DNA of 64,000 nucleotides from Bacillus sp. HNG. Its GTDB lineage: Bacteria > Bacillota > Bacilli > Bacillales > Bacillaceae_L. The first letter of the stretch is position 1; each line of letters opens with the position of its first letter. Location: assembly GCF_003400205.1 (NCBI RefSeq), contig NZ_QUQV01000005.1, positions 186,001 through 250,000 of the forward strand. The letters are read 5' to 3'. Shown here one piece after another: positions 57,901 to 64,000 of this stretch. Made by a program: the position numbers and the translations under genes. The notes below the pieces were generated by a model. The model searched no databases. It worked only from the letters and a program-made list of their open reading frames with translations, and was not told where the DNA came from.

Positions 57901-58012
57901 GCATGAGCTCTTTGTCTACTTTTAATAAAGAATAGCCCCCTAATACGGTTACTAGGAAAATCATTAAAGTAATTAAGATTTTCCGTTGGACAATAAATTT
58001 CAATAAATTCAC
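54953..58012 (-). CDS. RND-family efflux transporter (SwrC/AcrB type)
   Basis: 1019 residues with the RND layout: first helix about 11-30, a large extracytoplasmic loop, helices 2-6 (about 335-485), a second loop, and helices 8-12 (about 845-1000). Motifs include GLSIPSSVLLTF, the proton-relay-type GMMVDSSIVILEAI and VGIVLNNAILLIDRTNQ. The length matches Gram-positive RND pumps such as B. subtilis SwrC (YerP), which exports surfactin. No adaptor gene is next to it. The substrate is unknown. Confidence 0.9.
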   Translation of the reverse strand: MNLLKFIVQRKILITLMIFLVTVLGGYSLLKVDKELMPPVKLDGAFVEIYAGEMAAIEVERTITTPIEQQILAIDGVESVESTTNIGRTTLNLTFETGRGEEIYKEVESVIASAKSEYPNITDIASGQYGGSQSYEFFMDVSGGNMEEMSAFSKEILEPRLEALPEVRDVLLTGSKEQEAAIKIDREKLQEHNLEVSQVVAAIQQSEGEATLGELQNEKGSPSLRWSSKIDSVHDIENISLLTQNGSILLKDVATIAIQPIENNSYVWKNGSQDFILVQIGRVSNVTQIEMAKAIRAEVKKIQSDGLVKNFELNEVVAQADYVSESIDGVKDNILIGGIIAIVILLLFLRNIRATFIIGLSIPSSVLLTFTAMWLFDYSFNMLTLLGLGLGIGMMVDSSIVILEAIYKKKELGFGRFESVIEGTKEVASAVIASMLTTIVVFLPIGLIGGEMGEFVIMLSAVVAITLISSVIISFTLIPSLSEVFLKLRKPSKLKKDSIFMKGYRNVVTWVIKKKRNSFAIITLFLLMLVGSLFLVSKIPMTIMPDMLNRYAELGVDLEPGLSVEEKQNVVNEINQRLQKVNDVETNYVMDNGSMLYIIINMTKGDHITVEQKEVNEKILDTLRNMQEGQPVLGVQSAMAGGGGFPVKVNIKGDSFEQLQMISNKFADELQNVDGISAITNSVERTSEEQIVVLKEKEIEKEGLLPSQIKQFIEASFIQMPVGSMQNDDETIPLQLSWTKIPDTKTDLLDMKLPVNGVEVPLSTFIELETVQTPNEIIHSDGERLVTISADIKDRDLGAVNRDIQKMIDEFEMPTGYTLSAGGDLEQQQELMTDMIFVFAISIFLVYLVMAVQFNHFGHPLLVMSVIPITIIGVIFGLFITQMELNLMSGMGIIMLVGIVLNNAILLIDRTNQLRKEGFTIEEALIGAGNDRIRPIFMTTLTTVGGMLPLALESGASGNYQAPMATVIISGLSFATLITLLLIPAVYRLFSFSRIPATRRERNKLKARATTKVETAPKI

Positions 58013-58219
58013 AGTTCATCTCCTCTTTCTTCTAACAGGTAAAATTTAGTACTTTTGTATAAATTAATCATATCGGCTTATGGAAAGTGGCATAATGAGC
58101 CGGAGATATATCTTTACCTAAGACCTAAGGCGTAGGAAAATTATGGAGAATCGTTTAAAAAAAGATATAATAAAAGAAGCTAACATATCCAATCGGATTT
58201 TTAGAAGGAGCGTTTTTTC

Positions 58220-59137
58220 ATGAAAAGAATGAAAAAGATATTAATATTGCTTGGAATTCTCGTCGGCTATATGACCACAATTGGAATGATTTTTACAAAC
58301 ATTGTTATGTTTATGAAGAAGAAAACCGATGATGAGATTCTTGAACGAGAAACACAGGAAGGGCGCCTTACTTTAGATGAGGTTGAGTCTCTGAAAAAAG
58401 AGGATGTATCCATTCAATCTAGATTTGGATACATGATTAAAGGCTGGTTTGTAAAAGGAACGGATAAAAAACGAGTTATTATCATTTCGCATGGCGTGAC
58501 TCAAAATAAACTAAATTCCATTAAATACATGAAGCTTTTCTTGGAACGTGATTGGAATGTCCTTTTGTATGATCATCGTCGACATGGAGAAACCGGGGGA
58601 AAGACAACAAGCTATGGGCATTATGAAAAATTCGATCTTGAATCGGTTGTTTCCTGGGTAAAAGAAAAATTGGGAGATGACAGTACGATTGGTATTCACG
58701 GGGAATCGATGGGGGCAGTAACGACTTTACTATATGCCGGAATGATTGAAGACGGAGCAAATTTTTATATCGTGGACTGCCCGTTTTCCGATTTTGAAGC
58801 TCAGCTGAAATATTTATTAAAGGTTGATTATAAAGTTCCCGCCCCACTTGTTCTTCCTTTTGCTAATGTATTTTTAAAGCTTCGCGATGGATATAGCATC
58901 AAAGATGTTTCTCCTGTTTCCGTGATTCAAAATATAAAAAATCCAGTTTTATTTATTCATAGTGCGAAGGATGATTATATTTTACCTGAAATGACAATGG
59001 AGCTTTATAAAATGAAGGAAGGACCAAAGCAGATGCTGATCGCGGAAAAAGGCAAGCATGCCTATTCCTTCGCTGATAACAAGGAAGCCTATGAAAAAGT
59101 GATTGACGATTTTTTAGAGACATATGTAAGGGACTGA
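58220..59137 (+). CDS. yqkD: Alpha/beta hydrolase YqkD
   Basis: 305 residues, the same length as B. subtilis YqkD. An N-terminal signal anchor (about 6-28), then an alpha/beta hydrolase with nucleophile Ser in GIHGESMGA, Asp in HSAKDDYILP and His in EKGKHAYSF. The cap region is small. Probably faces the outside of the membrane. The natural substrate is unknown. AGAAGGAGC precedes the ATG. Confidence 0.9.
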   Translation: MKRMKKILILLGILVGYMTTIGMIFTNIVMFMKKKTDDEILERETQEGRLTLDEVESLKKEDVSIQSRFGYMIKGWFVKGTDKKRVIIISHGVTQNKLNSIKYMKLFLERDWNVLLYDHRRHGETGGKTTSYGHYEKFDLESVVSWVKEKLGDDSTIGIHGESMGAVTTLLYAGMIEDGANFYIVDCPFSDFEAQLKYLLKVDYKVPAPLVLPFANVFLKLRDGYSIKDVSPVSVIQNIKNPVLFIHSAKDDYILPEMTMELYKMKEGPKQMLIAEKGKHAYSFADNKEAYEKVIDDFLETYVRD

Positions 59138-59151
59138 TTGAATTCAGTCCC

Positions 59152-59394
59152 TTACCCAAGTACATCTGTAATGTCTGTTAAATGCTTATCGATCCAGGCT
59201 AATGCGAGTTCAATTGTTTCAAACTCCTGAACCTCAAAAGTCACCTCATCCTGAAGCAACCATACATCCTTTTGATCATGGTTTACCCCTGCAATTGACC
59301 AGTGTAAGAGGCTATATGGATGGTTATCATGTAAAAAGGAAACCCATGTTTTATCTTCTGCAATATTTCGGATTGTTTTAAGATTGGAACTCAT
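59152..59394 (-). CDS. yqkC: YqkC family protein (DUF2552 type)
   Basis: About 80 residues from the ATG at 59394; a GTG/ATG pair at 59403-59400 is also in frame. Aromatic- and His-rich, with blocks [20 protein letters not shown] and [15 protein letters not shown]. It overlaps the end of yqkB by 17 bases. In B. subtilis yqkC lies next to yqkB and yqkD. Function unknown. Confidence 0.8.
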   Translation of the reverse strand: MSSNLKTIRNIAEDKTWVSFLHDNHPYSLLHWSIAGVNHDQKDVWLLQDEVTFEVQEFETIELALAWIDKHLTDITDVLG

Positions 59395-59722
59395 GTACAT
59401 CACTCACTTCTACTAGCCGTAAACGCGGATTTAAAATCTCATTTGGGCTCTTTAACATATAGCAATTTGCCTGTTCAAGAAAATCGATTGTCATATTTTC
59501 ATCTAAAAATACCATTTTAGATTTTTCTACTAATAATGGTTGATAATTTGTTTCAAAGACTAGATCATCATCGTCTTCAAAGTCTACTAGCCACAATGCC
59601 GTAACTCCACTCACCACACAGCCGCAGCCTTCTGTTTCATATTTTAGTTTTAATTTTTTGTCTTTATTTTTAATTTGTGTATTCAGTTTTTCAATTGCCC
59701 GTTCTGAAAATGTGACGTTCAT
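59378..59722 (-). CDS. yqkB: YqkB, HesB/IscA-like fold protein
   Basis: 114 residues with the A-type iron-sulfur carrier fold: [22 protein letters not shown], cited in part as [13 protein letters not shown], where the paired Cys are the likely ligands. The C-terminal CxC of true IscA proteins is missing. So it may bind a cluster or metal differently, or have lost that role. First of the yqkB-yqkC pair. Confidence 0.82.
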   Translation of the reverse strand: MNVTFSERAIEKLNTQIKNKDKKLKLKYETEGCGCVVSGVTALWLVDFEDDDDLVFETNYQPLLVEKSKMVFLDENMTIDFLEQANCYMLKSPNEILNPRLRLVEVSDVHEFQS

Positions 59723-59883
59723 TTTTGTTCTCCTTTTTCTTTCATATTACGTCTATTCTAACATATCTTGTCTTCTTCTACATATCATTACAATGACTCT
59801 ACACTTTACCAACCAATTTGAAATTTGGTAAATGCTGGTTTATTATCAATAGTAATATGATTAATTTAAGGGGGATTTCGGAG

Positions 59884-60087
59884 ATGTCGAAGGTTACCAT
59901 CAAAGTAAATGATAATGGTTCATTAAGGATTACAGGTGATGTTGATTTGATTGATGCGGAAGGAAATACGTTTCCAACAAAACAAACCTTCTCATTATGC
60001 AGATGTGGTAGATCCAATAATAAACCATTTTGCGATGGTTCTCATAAAGGTCACTTTGAATCAGTCGTACGCGCTCCAAAAGAATAA
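59884..60087 (+). CDS. CDGSH iron-sulfur domain protein
   Basis: 67 residues from the ATG at 59884 with AAGGGGG upstream. The [2Fe-2S] motif CRCGRSNNKPFCDGSH provides three Cys and one His, the CDGSH (mitoNEET) pattern. A single domain follows two short beta strands. Such bacterial proteins are thought to transfer or sense clusters and redox state. Its partner is unknown. A palindromic element follows the stop. Confidence 0.93.
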   Translation: MSKVTIKVNDNGSLRITGDVDLIDAEGNTFPTKQTFSLCRCGRSNNKPFCDGSHKGHFESVVRAPKE

Positions 60088-60095
60088 TCCTTATT

Positions 60096-60311
60096 GCACC
60101 GAATGCACTACGCATTCGGTGCAGACTGTTGACAAACGCTCGCATACCACGTTGCTTGCCTCTCTCGTCCGCTCATGAAGGCAACTTCTATTCGCGTCTT
60201 CAATCGGCTGCGCGCCTTGTCTGACAAGCGTTTTCAAGACAGTCTGGGGAATGTAATGAATATCAGATATTCCTTGAAAAATCGTGTAGACAAAGTCAGT
60301 ACTGACTTTGT
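60096..60311. repeat. Palindromic structured intergenic element
   Basis: Nested inverted repeats: GCACCGAATGC/GCATTCGGTGC (60096-60122), a long-range pair AGACTGTTGACAAACGCT (60123-60140) with AGCGTTTTCAAGACAGTCT (60227-60245), and a perfect 22-bp palindrome with arms ACAAAGTCAGT and ACTGACTTTGT (60290-60311). It fills the gap between the CDGSH gene and the DHODH-like gene. No convincing protein is encoded. Could be a MITE/REP-type element or a structured RNA. Confidence 0.65.
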
Positions 60312-60320
60312 TACACTCTG

Positions 60321-60351
60321 AAAAACCGAATGCACTACGCATTCGGTTTTT
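60321..60351 (+). terminator. Terminator-like hairpin repeating the 60096 palindrome
   Basis: 13-bp arms AAAAACCGAATGC and GCATTCGGTTTTT with loop ACTAC. The core CCGAATGC-ACTAC-GCATTCGG is identical to that at 60099-60119. Confidence 0.8.
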
Positions 60352-60413
60352 TCGTTATCCGGATTGCCAATTATGTTACAATACGGGTAAAAGCCTTTCA
60401 TGGAGGACAAAAC

Positions 60414-62207
60414 ATGCCTGATTGGTCATATCATGGACTCTTTAAACCTATTTTATCCCGTCTATCTCCCTATCGATCCCGGGAATTTATCCACCGGGGA
60501 ATGAATCTAGTTGCCTCTATTCCAGGAGGAAAGCATTTCATTCATTTTCTTGGTAGAGAGGAATCTTCTGAACTTGTAAAAAAGGAAATTCATGGCGTAA
60601 CCTATCCAAATCCCATTGGACTTTCCGGAAAAGTGGATCCCCTTTTAACTGGTACAAACGCTTTTTCTAATCTTGGATTTGGTTTTATTGAAATTGGTCC
60701 GGTAACAAAAGTGGCGACAAAAGACCCTTCACTTCCAATTGTAGATTGGCAAAAACAGCAAATCGACTTTTCTACAAACTATGAATCAATCGGAGTTGAG
60801 AAAACGGTTCAAAAGCTTAAAAAGTGGAAGCCAAAACAGCCTGTCTGGGCAAGATTGGCTGGAACGAGTGAAGAACAACAGGATTTGATTACGAAATTAG
60901 ATCCATATGTTACGGCATTTGTAACTTCTACTCCAAATCTTCGGTGGACTACAAACCGTCCTGTTTATCTTGCTGTTCCAGTATATGAGATCAAGAGTCT
61001 TTCACTTGAGCGAATTCAGTCTACTTGTTCTGGTATCGTCATTGATGAACCTGTGGATATGTCAAAGGATCATTATTTAAGGGAACTACTAGATTCTATT
61101 CATTTTTTAAGAAAAAGTGGGTTAACGCTTCCCATCATTACAGTCGGTGGTATCTATGAACCCGCCAATGCTCTTGCAGTTTTTGATGCAGGGGCTGACC
61201 TTGTGCTGCTTTCAGAAGGATATGTTTTTTCTGGACCAGGTCTTACAAAAAGAACTAGCGAAGCCCTTTTACACCAACTTCAACCACATCCACCGCTTCA
61301 TCCAGCATGGATATGGTATTGGCTATTTGGTTTGTCCATCGTTATTGGTGGATTAATTGCTGTTCTTTTTAGTTTGACAACTATTATTCTTCCTTATGAT
61401 GAACAATTTCTTGGAATGCAAAGAGAAGAAATCCTTCTGTTTAATGAACGGATTCTCTATTTTATGGCCCATGATCGGATGACACTCGCTGGGACAATGA
61501 TTTCTGGTGGTATCGTTTATATGGCATTGGCACGTTTCGGCGTTCGAAAGCAGATTCTCTGGACCAAGCAGACGATCGATTTTGCAGCCATCCTTGGTTT
61601 TTTAGGAATATTCTTATTCATTGGATACGGATATTTCGATTGGCTTCACCTTATTTTTTGGCTCATTTTACTCCCAATCTATTTAACTGGTTTTATTAAA
61701 ACGAGACATATGAAAGGGACGCCAACAACACTTAACACTCGTAATCACCGAGTTTGGAAACATAGTTTAATTGGACAACTAGCTTTTATCATCCTTGGAT
61801 TTTCATTTGTGTTAGGCGGTATTACGATTTCATTTATTGGGATTTCGAATGTGTTTGTTCCAACTGATATTCTCTATATTTGTATGCCGCCTGAAATGTT
61901 GGATTTATTTAATGATAAATTGATTTCGGTCATTGCTCATGACCGCGCGGGCTTTGGAAGTGCCCTTCTGAGTGTTGGATTTTTGGTGCTAACTATTTCT
62001 CTCTGGGGATTTCAGCAGGGGAATAAATGGGTTTGGTGGACTTTGCTAATAGGGGGACTACCAGCTTTTTTTGCAGGAATCTGGATTCATTTTGCAATCG
62101 GATATACGACCTTTATTCATCTTCTTCCCGCTTATTTCGCACTATGCTTATTTTTTATTGGACTTACTTTGACGTACCGATTTTTTCATTTGGGGAAAGA
62201 TACATAA
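60414..62207 (+). CDS. Dihydroorotate-dehydrogenase-like domain fused to a duplicated membrane domain
   Basis: About 597 residues from the ATG at 60414 (GGAGGAC upstream). Residues 1 to about 290 form a class-2 DHODH-like FMN barrel: GFGFIEIGPVT and the phosphate-binding end VGGIYEPANA ... DLVLLSEGYVFSGPGL. Yet the usual GLAAGxDKN is GLSGKVDP and the catalytic NISSPN region is TSTPNLR, so orotate chemistry is doubtful. Residues from about 303 on are membrane helices in two similar halves, each with FN(E/D)(R/K)(I/L) followed by AHDR (His353 and His509). Function unknown; possibly an FMN-dependent membrane redox enzyme. Confidence 0.85.
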   Translation: MPDWSYHGLFKPILSRLSPYRSREFIHRGMNLVASIPGGKHFIHFLGREESSELVKKEIHGVTYPNPIGLSGKVDPLLTGTNAFSNLGFGFIEIGPVTKVATKDPSLPIVDWQKQQIDFSTNYESIGVEKTVQKLKKWKPKQPVWARLAGTSEEQQDLITKLDPYVTAFVTSTPNLRWTTNRPVYLAVPVYEIKSLSLERIQSTCSGIVIDEPVDMSKDHYLRELLDSIHFLRKSGLTLPIITVGGIYEPANALAVFDAGADLVLLSEGYVFSGPGLTKRTSEALLHQLQPHPPLHPAWIWYWLFGLSIVIGGLIAVLFSLTTIILPYDEQFLGMQREEILLFNERILYFMAHDRMTLAGTMISGGIVYMALARFGVRKQILWTKQTIDFAAILGFLGIFLFIGYGYFDWLHLIFWLILLPIYLTGFIKTRHMKGTPTTLNTRNHRVWKHSLIGQLAFIILGFSFVLGGITISFIGISNVFVPTDILYICMPPEMLDLFNDKLISVIAHDRAGFGSALLSVGFLVLTISLWGFQQGNKWVWWTLLIGGLPAFFAGIWIHFAIGYTTFIHLLPAYFALCLFFIGLTLTYRFFHLGKDT

Positions 62208-62228
62208 AAGGAGCCTCTTGGGCTCCTT
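62208..62228 (+). terminator. Terminator of the DHODH-like gene
   Basis: 8-bp arms AAGGAGCC and GGCTCCTT with a 5-base loop, at the stop codon and ahead of a convergent acetyltransferase. Confidence 0.8.
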
Positions 62229-62229
62229 C

Positions 62230-62781
62230 TTAATTTTTTGGATTCCAATCCTTTGCTAGCATGCCATATATAACATGGTCAACATAGTGATCGTAGAGCC
62301 ATTCAGATTGCCGAATCTCGCCTTCATTCACAAATCCTAATCTTTCAGGAATCGATCTGCTCTTATGATTTTCGACCGCTGCACGGATTTCCACTCGATT
62401 TAATTTTAAATGGTTAAAAGCATAATCAGTTAATGCCTTCGCTACCCTTGTCATGATTCCATATCCTTGGTATTGCTGACCAAGCCAGTAGCCGATAAAG
62501 GCTATTTTATTGGTCCAGTCGATTTCGTTGAAACCTGCTACCCCAACGATTTCATTTTTATAGACGATAACGGTATGCAGCCCTTTATTTTCCGCATAGC
62601 TTTTCCTGCATGATTCGATATATGCTTTTGTGTCCTCTACCTTTGTTGTCATATCGAGCCAAGGTAACCACTCTCGTAAGTATGCTCTTGACTGATCTGT
62701 TAATTCGAAAATTCGCTCGGCATCGTTTACCTCTGTTAATTTCAAGGACAGTTCCTTGTCAATTTGGTATACAAACATCAT
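62230..62781 (-). CDS. GNAT acetyltransferase, RimJ/RimL type
   Basis: 183 residues. The acetyl-CoA loop is YWLGQQYQGYGIMTRV (Gln-x-x-Gly-x-Gly), followed by LNRVEIRAAVENHKSRSIPERLGF, cited in part as ENHKSRSIPERLGF, typical of the RimL branch. Targets in this branch range from ribosomal protein N-termini to small amines; the substrate here is unknown. GGAG upstream of the ATG. Confidence 0.88.
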   Translation of the reverse strand: MMFVYQIDKELSLKLTEVNDAERIFELTDQSRAYLREWLPWLDMTTKVEDTKAYIESCRKSYAENKGLHTVIVYKNEIVGVAGFNEIDWTNKIAFIGYWLGQQYQGYGIMTRVAKALTDYAFNHLKLNRVEIRAAVENHKSRSIPERLGFVNEGEIRQSEWLYDHYVDHVIYGMLAKDWNPKN

Positions 62782-62845
62782 TTTTACTCCATTCTATTCT
62801 TTTACCATATTAACTTCTATTCTTTGTCTAAAAATCCTTCTAAAA

Positions 62846-63178
62846 TTAGTCTGAAAAGCGTAAATCGACTAATGTATTTATAGGGATGTAGTGGACTTCC
62901 CCAAATTTATCAATGATATGCAGTCTATTTTGTAAGTCATCGTAATGGTGAATAGTACCAAGAAGGAGTTTGTGATGTTTGGCTTCATAATGCGTGATAA
63001 CCAACTCTCTCCCCTCCTCCATCGCCTGACAAAGAACACTGTTCATCTCTTCGATTTGTTGTTCATCTAGTTCTGGCTTTTGCTCATACGTATCTTCTTC
63101 TGCCCAATCTCTAAGCAACTTCACATGTTCTGGCAGCATCATTGCTGTCCATTTTATCGTTCCGCGGTCCCGTATCAT
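62846..63178 (-). CDS. yqjX: YolD-like protein
   Basis: About 110 residues from the ATG at 63178 with GAAGG upstream, giving the standard YolD start MIRDRGTIKWTAMMLPEHV. YolD-like proteins are encoded next to Y-family polymerases of the UvrX/YqjW group, as here, and may regulate or assist them. It lies 54 bases after the polymerase stop. Confidence 0.88.
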   Translation of the reverse strand: MIRDRGTIKWTAMMLPEHVKLLRDWAEEDTYEQKPELDEQQIEEMNSVLCQAMEEGRELVITHYEAKHHKLLLGTIHHYDDLQNRLHIIDKFGEVHYIPINTLVDLRFSD

Positions 63179-63232
63179 CCTTATTACCTTCTTTCTTACG
63201 TCTATCTCCTGCACCTAACCCCTTGAGACGCT

Positions 63233-64000
63233 CTACTCTGCCTTGTGTCCACCAACGAGTTTACTGCGATGTCTTGATGTTCCGGCACTTGTATAGGAAA
63301 CGGCACGTAGGATTGCATCTGAGCCGTATTTACCACGAATGCCGTCCATTACATACCCAAGCTTATGCTGCTTGACTCGATTAAGATAAAACAAATCCAA
63401 CTGCATTTGTGTGTCATCCTCAATATTAGAAAGTGCAATTGATATTTTACGAACTGTCTTTTTCGCATAGAATTTCTCAAATAATTCAAGACAGACCCGA
63501 TACATTTCCATCGTAATATTTGTCGGAGTTTCAATCGTTTTTGAACGGTAAAATCCACCCCCGAACTCATCTTGACTATAATGAATTCCGAGGCTAATCG
63601 TTCTTCCAGCCTTTTTATGTCGACGTGCTCGCCTTGCTACCTCTTCACACATTTCAAGAATGACATGCTTTACTTCTTCTGGGTCAGGATAATCACGCAA
63701 AAGGATTTGGCTTTTTCCAAAGCTTACCTGCCCTTGCATAATAGGGGCACCAATTTCTGATAAATCGACCCCCCAGGCATGGTAATAAAGCTGATTTCCC
63801 ATCACTCCAAATTTTTTCTCCAGTAATTCAAGTGGATAGTGGGCAAGCTGACCAACGGTTGTAATTCCCATCCCATTTAAGGTTCGCTCAACCCTTCTCC
63901 CAATTCCCCACATTTCTCGTAGTGGCGATACAGGCCATAGTTTTTCGGGGATATCATCATAGGTCCATTCCGCGATTCCCTTTTTCTTTGCATCTAAATC
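63233..64000 (-). CDS. yqjW: Y-family DNA polymerase, UvrX/YqjW type (5' part outside window)
   Basis: The last 255 or so codons of a translesion polymerase; the frame is open to the right edge. It includes the thumb helix-hairpin-helix (MWGIGRRVERTLNGMGITTVGQL, cited in part as MWGIGRRVERTLNGMGI) and the little-finger domain (ILLRDYPDPEEVKHVILEMC). The palm with the catalytic acids is beyond the window. In B. subtilis yqjW (PolY2) is encoded with yqjX and takes part in UV mutagenesis. Confidence 0.9.
   Translation of the reverse strand, partial: DLDAKKKGIAEWTYDDIPEKLWPVSPLREMWGIGRRVERTLNGMGITTVGQLAHYPLELLEKKFGVMGNQLYYHAWGVDLSEIGAPIMQGQVSFGKSQILLRDYPDPEEVKHVILEMCEEVARRARRHKKAGRTISLGIHYSQDEFGGGFYRSKTIETPTNITMEMYRVCLELFEKFYAKKTVRKISIALSNIEDDTQMQLDLFYLNRVKQHKLGYVMDGIRGKYGSDAILRAVSYTSAGTSRHRSKLVGGHKAE

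Noticed and set aside
60091-60342. 83-codon minus-strand reading frame across the palindromic element
   Set aside because: It lies entirely within inverted repeats, has no ribosome binding site and no recognisable protein pattern; it is a by-product of the structured DNA.
60330-60413. Longer N-terminus for the DHODH-like protein
   Set aside because: The extra 28 codons begin inside the terminator hairpin; the ATG at 60414 has a good GGAGGAC.

Overview
The window comes from the chromosome of a low-GC, endospore-forming member of the Bacillaceae. Sporulation genes are found throughout (cotJABC, spmAB, dacB, the spoVA operon, the spoIIA/sigF operon, dacF, spoIIM, mciZ). Gene order follows the Bacillus subtilis ypb-res-rib-spoVA-fur-yqk-yqj segment almost gene for gene. 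There is no prophage, insertion sequence, CRISPR array, rRNA or tRNA that I can see.

Layout. 1-6.3 kb: end of a YpbG-like phosphoesterase, the spore coat operon cotJABC (not next to ypbG in B. subtilis), then ypbB-recS-ypbD-ypbE on the minus strand and ferredoxin on the plus strand. 6.3-13.9 kb: a PHP phosphatase, an M23/LysM peptidase, rsiX-sigX with a sigma-X-type promoter, a cobalamin-riboswitch operon (transcobalamin-like lipoprotein plus ECF transporter S protein) sitting between sigX and resE, then resE-resD. 14-20.8 kb: resC-resB-resA (cytochrome c maturation), rluB, and dacB-spmA-spmB (spore cortex and core dehydration). 20.9-25.7 kb: a superoxide dismutase with an N-terminal extension, a DUF2935 protein, ypuI, scpA-scpB, a YjcZ-type mini-protein and ypuF. 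25.7-30.1 kb: the riboflavin operon ribD-E-BA-H-T behind an FMN riboswitch with a terminator. 30.1-33.2 kb: a 28-residue membrane mini-protein, ppiB, ypuA, lysA. 33.3-41.4 kb: spoVAA-AB-AC-AD-AEb-AEa-AF behind a sigma-G-like promoter, spoIIAA-spoIIAB-sigF, and dacF. 41.5-49.7 kb: drm-punA-pdp nucleoside catabolism, xerD, yqzK, fur (with a PerR-box-like site), spoIIM, an EndoQ-like nuclease, nudF and mciZ. 49.8-59.7 kb: yqkF, yqkE, an acetoacetate module (thiolase, CoA-transferase A/B, HMG-CoA lyase), an RND transporter, yqkD-yqkB. 59.8-64 kb: a CDGSH protein, a roughly 250-bp palindromic element, a dihydroorotate-dehydrogenase-like domain fused to a duplicated membrane domain, an acetyltransferase, and a YolD-like/Y-family polymerase pair.

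How the genes work together. Three themes dominate: building the spore (coat, cortex, DPA uptake, compartment-specific sigma factors), redox and respiratory control (ResABCDE, Fur, SOD, ferredoxin), and cofactor and nucleoside metabolism (riboflavin, B12 uptake, pentose phosphate salvage). Most of the window is ordinary core genome.

The least explained items are the DHODH-like/membrane fusion at 60414-62207, whose membrane half is an internal duplication with a repeated His-Asp-Arg motif, the palindromic element just upstream of it, and the B12-controlled lipoprotein/ECF pair inserted between resE and sigX. Starts were chosen by ribosome binding site where several were possible. All family assignments were made by eye, without database searches.
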